Notes under the pieces: generated by a model | What the model was told of the DNA's origin: nothing | Database searches by the model: none | The model's input: only the letters and a program-made list of their open reading frames with translations | Origin: Epiperipatus broadwayi | Taxonomy: Eukaryota; Onychophora; Udeonychophora; Euonychophora; Peripatidae | Direction: 5' to 3' | DNA length: 64,000 nucleotides | Assembly: GCA_028023455.1 (NCBI GenBank) | Contig: JAQFVV010000561.1 | Location: forward strand, 184,001 to 248,000 | Position numbers and translations under genes: made by a program | Shown: positions 27,101 through 40,847 of the stretch, in pieces | How the letters are laid out: each line of letters opens with the position of its first letter | How positions within the stretch are numbered: the stretch's first letter is position 1

Positions 27101-27849
27101 TATAAAAACTTAAAAAAGAGAGACAATAAAAAAAAGGTTAAAAACAAAAAAAGACTTTTGCATTAAAACAATAGGCATTATATTGATACTGGAAACAAAA
27201 CATTATTTTTATTAAAAAACATTTTACAAATCGAAAAATCGATACACTTAGCTGAACATTTTTTATTGATTTTTTGCAATTAACTCCGAGATTTGCAAAA
27301 CTTTTTATTATCCTCCAACTTTGGGCCCATCACTAACTTATACTCAGAACATAGCAATATATGATGAATTTTTACACACATAAAGAAGTATATGTTTGCC
27401 TAGATATAAACACATTTTAAATTGTCTTCAAAGACAATTATTTAGAGAATATGTTTTACCAAAGTTATTTTTAAATATTAAAAAAAAATATTACAAAAAA
27501 TCTCAACGTATAAACATGAATGGATAATAGTTTAAGTGAATATTTCCTAGATATGAAAATTTTTTAAAATAAATATTTTGCTACTTTAAAATAGAGATCT
27601 GTTGTTTTTTTTTTTTTAAAATTAAAAAAAATGTATAATTGATTATTTCAAGTTATTCTGTGGAAGTAAAAACATATGTAAATAATTATTTAATAAAATA
27701 AACCATAAAGAAGAAAATATAAAATTCAAAATGGAAATGAGGGGAGGGGGATATTAATTTTATGATTCTAAAAAAATAAATAAAAAACATCACAGGGGCC
27801 CCAGGTTATAGTCTTCTTGGAACAAATGTTATTTATTTTGTTAGAAGTT
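24169..27849. other. unassigned AT-rich DNA
   Basis: Apart from short TA runs (24169-24184, 24522-24536) I recognise no gene, RNA or repeat family. Confidence 0.4.
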
Positions 27850-28080
27850 TTTCCATTTATTGTAAGCTACAGTAAATAGTAATTGCTAGATTCTTATAAA
27901 ATCTTTATCTAGTACTTCCTTATAATATCCTCAGATATGCATTTAGCCCCACCCTTTATTAGTGAGAAGTTCTGACTCAAGGTCTAGTGCACCTGAACTC
28001 TTAGGATTTAATGCATCTTACATTTGGCAGTCAAATTGTATTTTTGTTTGCACTATCAAGCTACAAGAACTGTGCAAGTC
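27850..28080 (+). repeat. possible diverged copy of the 11.8-13.7-kb repeat
   Basis: Blocks such as TAAAATCTTTATCTAGTACTT, then ATATCCTCAGA, AGTGAGAAGTTCTGACTCAAGG and CTTAGGATTTAATGC occur in the same order as their counterparts in the 11.8-13.7-kb cluster. Similarity is weak and needs alignment. Confidence 0.35.
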
Positions 28081-28961
28081 AACTAGCTTGTGTTCAAAGC
28101 AATAAGATATATTTGAATTCCATGCAAGTAGAATGATAATACAAAAAATAATAGAAGGTAACTGCTAGATAAAATATGTTTTAGATCCTAAGAATTCAGA
28201 TACACTAGATATGGATCTAAAATGGAAGTAACAAGAAATCCTGTTGATATGAATATGACAAATATTTATTAAGCACTATCGTTTTATAATTATATAATTA
28301 TCTGCATAGGTACATTTTAATTTCCATTAAAAAATAAGAATGTAACACAAACAAACTTCAATATTTCTAGAGACTAAATAAATTTAATAGCATGTTTAGC
28401 AGTTCTTGCTTCTTGTAAAGAAAATATTAATGCAAAATAATATTGTTACTAAAAATGGTATATTAATTTAAAATACTTTAAACTATATTTGTTATATAAT
28501 TAATTTATATCTGTTATATAATATTAATATTCTGCTAAATTAAAGTTCTACATGAATGAAAATAAAAATTATTATTGAATTCATTATTTATAAAAAAAAA
28601 AAAAAAGTATTTTATTTTGAACTGTTATAAGGTGATGTCTTATTGTAAAGTTTGAAATCAAAAGAATATATTCATCCATTTTCTTTTTATAGCAGCATAT
28701 AATTTGACTCTTACATGAAAGATCTGGATGTATAAGTACCAGTACATTACATTATTTCAAGAAATTATGCATAAATTGTTTAAAATATATTTAGTTATTA
28801 TTGTGTTGACTATTGGGCCAAGAATTCAAATCACATGAAAATACTTAATGAAAATAAACAATAACAAAACTATAAACAGTGCAGAATGAGAGAGTAAACA
28901 ATGGTCAATAATTAGGAAATATAAGATTTAGCTAATTTAAACATGATAGATTCAAATAAGG
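28081..28961. other. unassigned AT-rich DNA
   Basis: Nothing is recognised except a possible continuation of the preceding repeat up to about 28260. Confidence 0.35.
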
Positions 28962-29690
28962 CTAGCTAAAATGACAAGTTGGAAGGACATTAAAAAAAAG
29001 TCCTGGATAGCCAGAAAAGGAAAAAGGATTGTTGGAGCAAAACAAATAGCAATTCAAATTTAATGAAATATTTAAAAAGAATGATAGAGAAGATTTTTGA
29101 TTGGAAGAAAAATTATGACAATAAAGAAAATGAATATTTGCAAAAATCATTATAATTGCTTACAAGATCTAAAACATAAATGGAACAATGATTGAATAAA
29201 ACATAATCAGCACACTATATTAAAGAACTAGAAAATCAAGAAACATAAAAAATCATAATTAAAAATCAAGAATAACAAAAATTTCCAGAATTAGACAAAA
29301 AAAAAAACAGACAATGACATATCAACTTTTAGATGTGCCAGTTATTCATGTAACAAAATCAGATGGAACAAAAATTAATACAAAAGTAAATAATAATACT
29401 GAGAATATAATACAGGTTAAAAAAATGGGTGGGGGAGATGTTTTGATTAAATGGCTCAGAAAAGTATAAAAACTGATTAATAATATAGAGGTGACTACAA
29501 ATAATATGAAAGTTTTAGAAATGTTTCATAGGAATTCTACACATAAAGAAAAGATCATGAGAGAACCTAAAAATAATGTTTATTTTGAGCTCTGTTATAA
29601 AATGAAGATAATTACAAAAGAAAAAAATGCCATGGATGTTGAAGGAAAGCCATTAAAGAAAGACTCAACTAGTAGTTATTCATAAAGATT
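28962..29690 (+). pseudogene. unrecognised broken coding-like region
   Basis: Plus-strand frames give lysine-rich peptides, including TSWKDIKKKSWIARKGKRIV (~28972-29031) and a 64-residue open frame at 29491-29685 with EMFHRNSTHKEKIMREPKN. Composition is less random than the surroundings, and the pieces may belong to one decayed mobile-element protein, but I match them to no family. It could equally be chance frames in AT-rich DNA. Confidence 0.25.
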
Positions 29691-31258
29691 TTGAAAAAGA
29701 GAATGATTATTGTGAAAGTGGATCCAGGTAGAATCACTGAAAATATACAATTTAAAATTCAGAAAAAAGAAATAGCAATGCTTGATTTTTAGTAACAAGT
29801 ATTTAGAAGATGGCAGAAACTTTTCTGATTATTTTTTATTTCATATTACTTCTTAGAGGTCAAGAATTGCATAGAAAAGTATGAGAAAATATGTTTTTTT
29901 TTTGTGTTTTTTTTTATGTAAAACTAACCCAAAGCACAGCAAAGTGAACATAGAGAAAGTAAAATAATATGTTTAAGGGATTCACAAGATTTTTTTAACA
30001 TAGTTTTTTTATTTACTTTCTATTATCACCACTATTGCCAAATTTTAGATTTATGAATAAGCATATATACAACAAAAGAAGGAGAATAAAGAAATAAAAA
30101 ATAATGATAGCAGAAGAAAGCATATTGAAATAAAATAAAGATAATAAACCAAGAAAAAATAATTGCAACATTTTCTTGCAGGCCTCAAAATAATAAAACA
30201 TCTGTTAATCACTCCTAATAGACAGTCCAAATCTTATGCAATATAATAAAGGAATCCCTATTTTCTTTCACTCTCTTCCTATATATACATATGTTGCAAT
30301 TTAATTTTTTTCTGAATAAATATATAATACTATAATCAGTGGTAAATGATTGATCCTTCCAGCTAATATAATCCCCCCCTGCCTAATAAAAGAAATACAG
30401 TACATTACCCTAACTATTGTTTGGAGGATACAACACTCAATAAAACAACACAAAAATCCCCCAAGTAAAACAAAAGTCTTTACATTTAACTTATTTTGGG
30501 CAATCTTCACAATTTAATTAAATTTATTACAACAACAACAACAACAACAAAACAACAACAGCAAATCCCTTTTAAAAACATAGTATGTAGCTGACTGGCA
30601 TACAAATTGTAAACATTTACAATTCTCTTGTGATAAAAAAGTCAACCATCATAGGTCAATGTTTAACCATCATTAGTATTCTTCATGTTTTTTAATAATG
30701 CTGAAATAGAATTTATGAGAATATGAAGATTGTTGGGGGCAGTTTTGTGTCAAGTCAATGCTGGTCCTTCATGATACATTGTGGACACTCTGGGCATTGT
30801 AAGCCCTTTTTATCCCTTCTAATGTACCAAACATATAGGCATTCACTCCAACTTTTTTCTTAATCATGAAGGGTTTTTTCATTGATATTGAAAACTTTTT
30901 ATATTTATGTTTCAGTGGGTGCTAACTTGGGATATGAACCAATATTAAATATAGGAACTAACGTGCTCAATAAGTTGTCTTAATTTAAAATTATTCTACC
31001 AAGTGCATAATAATAATAAATTGTTTTAACTAAAACAGCCCAATAAGCAAGGGTTTACAATGTCATAATATTCCCTCTTAATAATATAGAAATTGAGACT
31101 AGAAAGAATTTCTTAAAAGAAGAGCATTAATTTGTGACATATGATTCAAATATGATCCTGAATGGATATATGAAAAATAAGTCAAAAATCCTGCACAGTT
31201 CAGATAGCTCAAGAATAAAACAGTTAACTTTTACAATATTTAAAAATATAGATTCTAC
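29691..31258. other. unassigned AT-rich DNA with a short (CAA)n
   Basis: A (CAA)n run lies at about 30529-30560. Nothing else is recognised. Confidence 0.4.
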
Positions 31259-32433
31259 TTAATAGATAAAAGTTTGAATAATTGTCTCTAATTCTCTATT
31301 TCTTCTATACCCTATCATTATACTTTTCTTCATTTTTGTCTTGGCAATATATGTATAAAACACATTTATACTATCACACCAATGATATGAATTTCTTTCA
31401 GGATATCTATACTTTAGTTCAACCAAAATATACCTTCTATATACCATACAAAACTATAATAACCTTGTTCCTTATGAAATAAAGTCTCATAGTTTTCCTA
31501 ATTTGTCACATTTGGACAAAACTTCTATTTGTAGACTTTGTGTTATCATATATTATACTTTGTGTTATCTATATCAAGCATCTTGTCTTTGCTCTACCAT
31601 CATTGGCTATGGAATTACAAGAGCCACACTTATTCATAATGTATTGACTTTCAAATGATTTTCAATAATTAATTATACTCATATAAAAGTCACTACATTC
31701 ATGACTATTGCACATATAAAATTTGTCAAGATATTTTAAATTCATTGTAGCACTGTCTTAATAATAAAGATTGTCTATATTTTTTCTTGTAAAACTTAAT
31801 ATCAGGTAGTAATCTTGGGTTTTCAATTATCTTTAACCCCTCTCTGTTACTGAAATTTTTATATTCACAGCCATGCATTTCACAGTAATAAAATTCATTG
31901 AATCTCTAAAATTCTTGTCTCTATAAACCAAATAAGGTGAGTCACTATTGGAAAAAGTTCTATTACTATCCCTCTCATCTCCTCTCTTCTCAAACTCAAA
32001 TTACAATTTAATACCTTTGAGAGAGTGAATTATATATTCTCAATGTCTCTATATAAATCATTTATCATCATTTGATTGAATGCCTTACATTCTTCTCTTA
32101 TTGTGATGACTTCAGCTCTATGCTCTTTCAAACCTATGTGCATTTGTTCATGAATTCCATAAATTTATTACCTATTTCTGCCTTCTATTCAGTGCAATTA
32201 GTATCTATCTCCACACTTAATTCAACTTTTAATTCAGCAATTTCTGCTTTCAATTCAGTAGAACTACTATCCATCTTCACATTTTATTCAGCACAATTAA
32301 CATCTATTTTCACATTTACTGTCTTCAATTCAGCAGAGTTGGCTTTCAACTCATTTTTCATGGCTTTCATCATATTCATCAGGTCAAACAAACTAATGCT
32401 AGGCCCATCCAACATTTTAGTAGTATTATTCAT
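31259..32433 (-). pseudogene. decayed coiled-coil ORF, gag- or LINE ORF1-like
   Basis: From an ATG at 32433 the minus strand reads MNNTTKMLDGPSISLFDLMN, then MMKAMKNELKANSAELKTVN and VKMDSSSTELKAEIAELKVE, interrupted by in-frame stops (~32285, ~32190). The heptad-like ELK/AEI pattern predicts a coiled coil. Small degraded frames continue to 31259, the last being an open 62-residue frame (31447-31259). Coiled-coil N-terminal domains of this kind occur in LINE ORF1 proteins and some gags. The assignment is an inference; a decayed host gene is possible. Confidence 0.4.
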
Positions 32434-34099
32434 AAAGCTTATGCTACAGTTATTATATTACAAATCTAGATATTGAAATATATAAAAAATTCAACATATA
32501 TTTTGAACTATGCTTACATACTACCTGGGGCTTATCATCTCCTGCCTATATCCAAAAATGATTTAATGCAGAGAACATAAAATAGAGATGACAGACAACC
32601 CTATCCTTAAAAAACATTTTGTATTTGTTCCAAAGATTAAACTCATTACTTTAATAATTTCATATTCTTTCTTATTATTTTACACATTGTCAAACATTAC
32701 TAGTATTGAAAAACAAAAAAAAAATATTTTATTGACATTTCAAATCATGTGAATCATGTATCAGATTACAAAAAATATATATAATAATGCATTTGTATTT
32801 ATGAAATTTGAAGTCAAAAAATTTTGATAATTGAGGTTAAAAGGTGTCAAACTGTGATAACATTATATAATGGAAATAAACTTACACATTCATATAAGTT
32901 ACATAAGCTCACATATAAACAAGCCAAATTTATTTAACAATATATGTTACTTTCTCTGTATAGGAATGATAATCATCTATTGCCTTTTTAATTTAAATAT
33001 TAATTCTAGATCTATTGTGTATTAAACCACTAATTTCAGAATAACTCTTAGTATCGGTCAAAAATAAATCTCAAAACATATTACTTTAATGTTGGTTAAT
33101 TGCCCTCTTCTCAGGCCCCAGTTGGATGCTGAAATGTAATGGTATATATGGTGTGTGTGTGTAAAGTTTTCATTATTTAATGAGAAATTTTTTATGCCCC
33201 ATAGATTTGGTATCCAAAATTTAATGGTAAATGGTATAAGCCATAAAGTTAATATGTAATTACCTAACTTTTTGAAATAATGACTTATAATTACATAAAT
33301 TGGATTCAAGATGTGCACAAAAGAATAGGTTTAACCATACACTCTCTTTCAATGTTTCAAATAGCCTATTCTCAGTGAAACAAAATAACTCAAGAGACTG
33401 ATTTACCTGCTAAATATAAAATAAAAATAAAGGGAATATTTTATTAAATCTACTTTATATAAATCTACTTTATATTTTCCAACAATTAACTATAGATAAT
33501 TAAGATAGCATGTCTAATTTTACTAATGTGGGACAATGTAGCTACTTATTAGTATATGTGCAGTCAATTGTTAGCATTCAGATGTTTTCAGGAAAATGAT
33601 TAAATTAATGATGTCCAATGGCAAAATGACCCTGTGTACTGGTAAATGATTAACCTTTTAACCACTAATTATATTATTGGTTGTATGAGGTAAAATCAAA
33701 TCTTTTAATTGGCCAACTCACGAACTGAAGACAAAGCCTATTGTTAAAACATATTCGCCTATAATATTAAATTCAACTCAGATACGTTTATAAAAAGAAT
33801 ATTACTAATTTTTCAGGTTATTAAGAGAATGAAAGTTCTTTCAAAAATAAATTGCTATTTATTTATCCTAAAATATTCAATTTCGGCAACATAAAAGCTA
33901 TAATATAAACAAAAAGGTCGACTTTTACATTATAGAAAAGTAAATATTTCTTTTTACTAAATCTTTAATATTTTTACTAAAATCTTCAATATTTTTCGAA
34001 AATAATTTTGTTTTTTTAGTATTCTCTCTGAAAATCATTTGTAATTACTGAATATATACTTAATATTCTTTAAAATTATATTCGAAATGAAAATCTCAG
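32434..34099. other. unassigned AT-rich DNA
   Basis: No gene, RNA or repeat family is recognised. Confidence 0.4.
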
Positions 34100-34440
34100 C
34101 GTTTTTCTTTATTTTCTTTGGTCAGGCGGTTTCTTTGTTCTTTCCAGTCAATCAGAATGTCTTTTTCAGCTGAGAGCTCACTAACAACCAATTACAACTG
34201 ATGTTCTTTCTTTGTTTAGGTTTAAATGCATTTTTTTTTTTTTTACTTGTAAAATAATTCGGAAGAGGGCACCATCTTACAGAACTTTTAAAAACCTATT
34301 CAAAACCTATCAAACGAATATTTTAGCATAAGAACTGGCAGAGTTAGAGTGATGTCAGATGTCGACGAGGAGCTTCGTAAGAGGCGGGAAAAGGGTTAAA
34401 AGGAAAATGAATTGTAAAGTTACTTTAAATCAAGTAAGTG
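34100..34440 (+). other. candidate first exon or promoter of an unidentified host gene
   Basis: This stretch is less AT-rich than its surroundings. It has CCAAT-like elements (34150, 34190), a short frame MSDVDEELRKRREKG then stop (34352-34399), and a strong 5' splice-site match CAA|GTAAGT at about 34432-34440. No downstream exon is recognised before LINE insertions begin at 34.5 kb. It is weak evidence for a transcript start whose first intron holds the LINEs. Confidence 0.25.
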
Positions 34441-34486
34441 ATATATCTTTTATTTATGATTAAATATTTATTTTCTTTTTTTAATA

Positions 34487-34512
34487 ACAACAATAACAAC
34501 AACAACAACAAC

Positions 34513-34588
<76 letters not shown>
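34487..34588. repeat. (AAC)n(AAT)n microsatellite preceding LINE copy 1
   Basis: AAC repeats pass into about 75 bp of AAT repeat, after which the LINE fragment begins immediately. Confidence 0.95.
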
Positions 34589-34591
<3 letters not shown>

Positions 34592-35048
34592 TTAAAAAAG
34601 GCAACACCCCTGCTATTCATGCAGCAACATATAGCCTTTATGCCTACTGGTGTACCAGATGCACTTTTGCACTTTCTAATAACCCTCAACATCACCCAGC
34701 AACATATTCAATAAAACTAGAACTGTTCAGAAAAAGAGACAGCATCCTAACTCAACCAGATGTGTTTGCAGCCACATGGTCACACTTGAAACAAAGATCC
34801 AGTATATAAAATATAAAGTCCAATATGATAGATGATGACATTTTCAACATCAGTATTTTTTCCAACTTCAAAAGATGCAAACATAAACTGAACTAAATAG
34901 AAGACCAAATTTAAAAACAAGAAAGAAAGTATGCAGAAATGATAAATACTGAAAGTTGTTGTAATTTGTTTTGCATTTGTAACAAATCAATATAGTACTA
35001 GATGTAACTCTGTAACTTTTTAGACTCAATAAAGTTTTGCTTTGAAAC
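34589..35048 (+). mobile_element. 5'-truncated LINE copy 1 (TAA-associated family)
   Basis: It begins inside the last part of ORF2 (KKGNTPAIHAATYSLYAYWC...FAATWSHLKQRSSI, ending 34809) and continues through a 3' untranslated region to CTCAATAAAGTTTTGCTTTG and the TAA tail. It is highly similar to 40100-40567 of copy 2, so it belongs to the same family and is young. The truncation point directly abuts the preceding AAT microsatellite. Confidence 0.9.
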
Positions 35049-35228
<180 letters not shown>

Positions 35229-35425
35229 GAGGTAAGCAGCCATCCTTAAGTTCTCCAATGTAAGTATTTATTTTTTGACTTTTGTTCCAACTTGTTATTC
35301 GCAAAACAAACATAATACAGGAAAAATCGAATCATACAATAGATTAATAGTGTTTTTTTGAAAAATATCGGTGTGTTTTAGTATCTTTTTTAAAAAAAAA
35401 ATACTGACTTGAGTCAGAATAAATC

Positions 35426-37089
35426 ATGGCTACTGCCCAGTCAAGCGTGAGTGAATTAAGCACCAATACGAAATTAACAACATCGTTAGTTTCAAAATCG
35501 CCTATTTCGTATGCAAAAGTACTTAAAAGTAATAGCAATACTACAGCACCAACCCAAATAACGTGCTTCCGTAGAACAAACACAAATGATATAAAAAATC
35601 TTGATCTAAACACTCGAGAGAAAAATCAACCCCCAGCCGCAATCTGGACAAAAGGAACACTTGAAAATGTGATGGACTGTTTCAGTAATACGGTGCCTCG
35701 TACGTTATTTGAAACTTTTCGCAGGTTTTTTTCACCAACATCGTTAATACTCACAGTAACCGATAATCAATGCTCATTATATCGTTTCCCAAAACCTTTA
35801 TTATATGAAGCAATCACACAAAATGCACAATGGGAAACAATCTCTTGTATCACAGACCATCCAAATTCTCGATATATAACCATTGATTTTTATACTCAGC
35901 AGCAAAAAGAACGTTTTCAATCCACTATTTTAGCACTTGGTAATTACGCACTTGTAATTATAGATGAAAACCGGAAAAATATAATTACGGCAGTGCTTAA
36001 AAATACTTATCTTAAATACAACGTACAAGATTTTCAAAAAATGATAAACCCGTTTGGAAAAGTAATTGCCCTACAGCCTATATATTTAAAAGACACACCT
36101 ATACCGATATGTAGTAATCGTTTTGAATTTAAAATAAAACTACATAAAAATGTAACGATTCCAACACAGATTACAGATCAAGAAGCGACAATCTCTCTTC
36201 ACATAAGAGGTCTAAAGCCACATTGTTTTGGCTGTGGACAGAGAGGACACCTAGAAACTCAGTGCGATAACACAAAAAGCAATCACTGTGAACAAACTAA
36301 AATCCTCTCCCCAGAACAACCCAGTAATGATGAAAATAAAATTTATAATAACACTACATCCATTGACAACCCAATAATAGAAACCAGAAAAAACAGGTTC
36401 AAACACCCACAAACAAAAATGATAATGGAGCAGAATTGCCTATCCCAAAGACCAACCAAAAAAATAATAACACAAAAACTAACACAGAAATCCAAGAGTC
36501 AAACGAAAATAACTCGCAAGAAACCACAACACAAAATACAGCAATTACATCACAGGATCAGCATCTCAATAAAACAAAAGGGGTACCAAGTAAAAATCAA
36601 CAAACAGAAAGTATACACACACAGCTATATAATGAAAATATAAATCCAGATAATATAAAGATACCAATAATAAAAAAAAACTACAATTATAAACAAAACT
36701 GCATCAAACATAATGGATGCAAGAGAAGCCCCTCTTCCACCTATTCAAGAGAATACACCAGAGGGAAAAAGAAAGCCAGGTAGACCACCTAAAAACCACG
36801 AATCCAAAAAGGCAAAAAAAAAAACAGACCAAAAGCACAACTCATCAGACGTATACAATTTAGAAAGTGATGAAATAGAAATGGATGTAAGCCGACAACA
36901 AATGGAGACCTGTTCGGTTTCATCACAAATTGCCTGTATAGAGTCTGAAGCAATATTAAATGAAAGAAAATCTGATAATAAACCCAACAATGTCTTAAAT
37001 ATGTATCAGTATCATCTACTGCAATATAAACAAAATTTAGTATTAAAAATAAATAAAAATCAATACCCTGTTAAAAAATTATTAAAAAC
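35426..37089 (+). pseudogene. LINE copy 2 ORF1, RNA-binding protein with CCHC knuckle
   Basis: ORF1 proteins coat LINE RNA. The ATG at 35426 has a good context (ATCATGG). The first 405-codon frame contains conserved blocks shared with copy 3 (for example CSLYRFPKPLLYE, FGKVIALQPIYLK) and a zinc knuckle CFGCGQRGHLETQC, with C267, C270, H275 and C280. After about 36430 the reading shifts frame and then returns to the first frame by about 36713, so two compensating indels lie in the Asn/Thr/Lys-rich tail. That tail has KRKPGRPPK (~36767-36793), resembling an AT-hook. The last codons end at 37091, overlapping the ORF2 ATG. Without the indels it would be about 555 residues. Confidence 0.8.
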
Positions 37090-40000
37090 ATGAAGATAAA
37101 AATTGGATCTCTCAACATTAGAGGCTTAAATGCCGCCAAAAAAATTTTTGATCTCAAAAAATGGTTACATACAACACAACCACACATACTGGGGTTTTGG
37201 AAACAAAAATATACAGCAGCTCTCAAATTGATCCACAAAAATATTTAGTCAGCCAAGGTTTTTGTGCCTGCTCAAGGCAATCATCATCACCATCAGGTGG
37301 CACAGGCATAATTATATCCCACAACTGCCCTTTCGATTCTTTTAAAATTATATATATTGACTCTAATCTTATCATATTAACACTCCATCATAAAAATATC
37401 ACACTTAACCTAGTATTTGTATATATATCACCAGGCCCTGTCATCATCTTTAGAATAATAGCAACAATAAATTCAATGTTTACTGCAACACCAAATCCCA
37501 TAATACTCCTGGGAGATTTCAACATGACCTACCAAACTTTTTGTCACCAAATGGATCCATCAAATAACAATCCCACTTATGAGTGCTGAGGGTTTTCTCC
37601 AATCAAACTCAATATCTTTTAATAACAATAGATATAAGTCACTTATTGATTTGTGTTTCTACTCACCAATGTTACATCATTATTTTAATCTTGAACTCTG
37701 TCCATCTATAATCTCAGATCATGCTGCTCAGTTCATCACCCTCGATCTAACAAAAATACAGAATACAACAATAGCCCTCCAAAAGACTATGAGAATACTT
37801 CTTCCAGCACAAACAACTGAATTCTTATACTCAGAAACATATATAATGCTCCAAAAACTTCAAAACATGTCACTCGATCCAGTACAAAAGTATATAGCAT
37901 TCACCAATATACTTTCTTTCAACATCAATCATATTACCTGCAACTCAACACCCCCCACCAGATTATTAGCATTGGCAGATGAACTACATAAAAGAATAAC
38001 CATTTCCAGACCAACTACAGATAATCAAACACAAATTAAAAAACTTACAGAAATGTACAACAATACATGCAATACACTAAAGCAATATGTAGCAATAAAA
38101 AAAAAATATGCCTTACACAACAACATACTTGGACCAGAGCATACATATGGTGGGCATTGGGATACCCATCCACAGTCAGAGTGCCTATGGCACTTGAAAT
38201 AGATGACTCTATAACAGCTGGACATAACATGATAAACCCAATATATCAACACTTAAAAAAACTGCAAAAACAGAGAGTGTACATACCAAATGAAGACATA
38301 TTTGGAGACCCTGAAACAGACACACCGATAACAACAACTGACATTGTATTTTAACTTGCAACAATAACAAACACATGTCACCCAGGACCACAAGGAATTC
38401 CCAAATTTGTGTTCAAACATCTTAGTCACTTCACAGCAAAATACCTGTGTGATCTAGCCAATTACATATCCCAAAAAATTTACAACATACAAAGTCTATA
38501 CCCAATTGCAATGGTTCCATTTAACAAAAAACCAACAGCAATATCATCTTTATCTAATCTAAGACCAATTTCAATGGGACCTTTAGGAATAAAAATTCTT
38601 GAAAGAATGATAAAAGAAAAAATAGAACAACACATACTCCCTGTGTTATCATCAGCACAATATGCCAAAAAAGGATCATCCCTTGGCCAGGGTGCCTTAA
38701 TGTACAAAACAATTAACGAAGTAGTAAAAAAAAGAAAGAAATATGCACCAATTATAGTTCAACTAGACATTGAGGCAGCTTTTGACTCAGTGCCTATAGC
38801 CAAATTATTAGATGTGCTGAAAAAAACAACAACACCTCCATCCCTACTATATATAATAGCCAATCTGCTACTCAGCCGTGAAATTCACATCACATTGAAT
38901 GGGAAAAAATCAAAGGGCCTTCAGACCGAGTCAATCCATCCCACAAGAATCCCCCCTGAGTGCCTTGCTCTTTACAATATATATAAATCCTCTATTAATA
39001 GAGATACAGAAAAAATAAAAGGCATTCAATTCCAAACACTGCTTTAAATATATCATGCATAGCCTATATGGATGATGTAACCATTTTCCTCCCCTCTAAA
39101 AAGAACCTCCCCATATTACAAGAGATAATCAAGAATTATACCTCAAATTTTAATTTAAAATTAACACAAAATAAACTGCTGCATGGTCAATATACACAGG
39201 CAAGCACTGTACAGAGATGTTTAATGGTAAACCATCTGCTTTCCTTGGTTTCCCATTCTACCTTGGAACCAATGGAATGAGGCAAAAAATTCAAAATAAA
39301 TTAAAAAAGATGCTGAAAAAATTACAACCTCACTTGAAAAGTCATACCTGTCAATATACGCAAAGGTAGCACTATTTAATCAACTTATAATTACAAAAAT
39401 TACATACTACACACCTATAATCAAAGATGCAAAAACATTCATATCTAAAATCTCATCAATCTGTAACAAACTAATATGGAAGAGAAATACAGTGGCAATC
39501 TCTTTAAAAAATCTGAGCAGACCACCACATAGCAATGGACTTGGACTACATACAATCAATGTTTTTTACACACAGAAATCAGTAAATCTAATAACAGCAA
39601 CCATAAAAAGATTTCCAGACCTGGAGTGTGTAATCAGTATAATACCCACAGACAGACCACCCCCTTCATATGGATATCTATCCACAATGATTGAAGAACT
39701 AAAGCCAATATACAACAAAATATCACTCAATAATGACAACAAGTATACATACTGGGATATTTATAATATACTATATCCAAACCAGACACCTAATCTACAT
39801 CCATCAGTTCTTGAAATAGACAACAGTCAACTACTGCAACAATTCAGAAAATGGTCATTAGAACCAAAATTATTTGATTTTCTACTTAAGCTTAATCTCA
39901 ATGCTCTACCCACAACCCATTTCCTTAGATTTCGTAGATTCTATACAAATATAGACCCCATGTGCGGGCTATGTCATAGAGAAGAAGAGACATAAGATCA

Positions 40001-40315
40001 TTTTCTTCATTCCTGCAGTGCCCTAGAAACAATACATCGCACAATGTTTACCACATACAGAAAGGCTATCATTTCAATTGATGAAATAATAAATACATTT
40101 AAAAAAGGCAACAACCCTGCTATTCGTGCAGCAACATACAGCCTTTATGCCTACTGGTGTACCAGATGCACTTTTGCACTTGCCAATAACCCTAGACTCC
40201 ATCCAGCAACATATTCAATAAAACTAGAACTGTTAAGAAAAAAAGACAGCATCCTAGCTCAACCAGATGTATTTGCAGCCACATGGTCACACTTGAAACA
40301 AAGATCCAGTCTATG
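37090..40315 (+). pseudogene. LINE copy 2 ORF2: APE endonuclease and reverse transcriptase
   Basis: Starts MKIKIGSLNIRGLN at 37090. The endonuclease follows: TKIYSSSQIDPQKY, LLGDFNMTY (37504-37530) and SDHAAQF near its end (~37720). RT has LRPISMGPLGIKILERMI, motif A QLDIEAAFDSV (~38760) and catalytic YMDD in CIAYMDDVTIF (~39055-39088). The motif B region reads PTRIPPECLAL instead of the usual PQGSPLS, so it is damaged. The C-terminal part (39492-40315) has a finger CGLCHREEET then DHFLHSC around a stop at 39993. Frameshifts lie near 37195, 37580, 38130, 39040 and 39280, and a stop at 38352. It would be about 1070 residues if whole. It provides target nicking and reverse transcription. Confidence 0.9.
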
Positions 40316-40566
40316 AAATATAAAGGTCAATAAGATAGATGATGACATTTTCAACATCAGCATTTTTGCCAACATTAAAAAAAATGCAAGCATAAACTGA
40401 ACTAAATAGAAGACAAATTTAAAAACAAGAAGAAAAAAAAAGTATGCAGAAAAGATAAAGACTTATATACTGAAAGTTGTAATTTGTTTTTCATTTGTAA
40501 AAAATCAATATATTACTAGATGTGACTCTGTAACTTTTTAGACTCAATAAAGTTTTGCTTTGAAAC

Positions 40567-40737
<171 letters not shown>

Positions 40738-40847
40738 TATAGTGTGCATGCACCAGTTGGTTTGGTGATCGTAGATATCGGTAGGATACATTATATATTT
40801 CTAGTAATAATAACACTTAATTTTTTTTTTATTTAAAGTAAACCATA

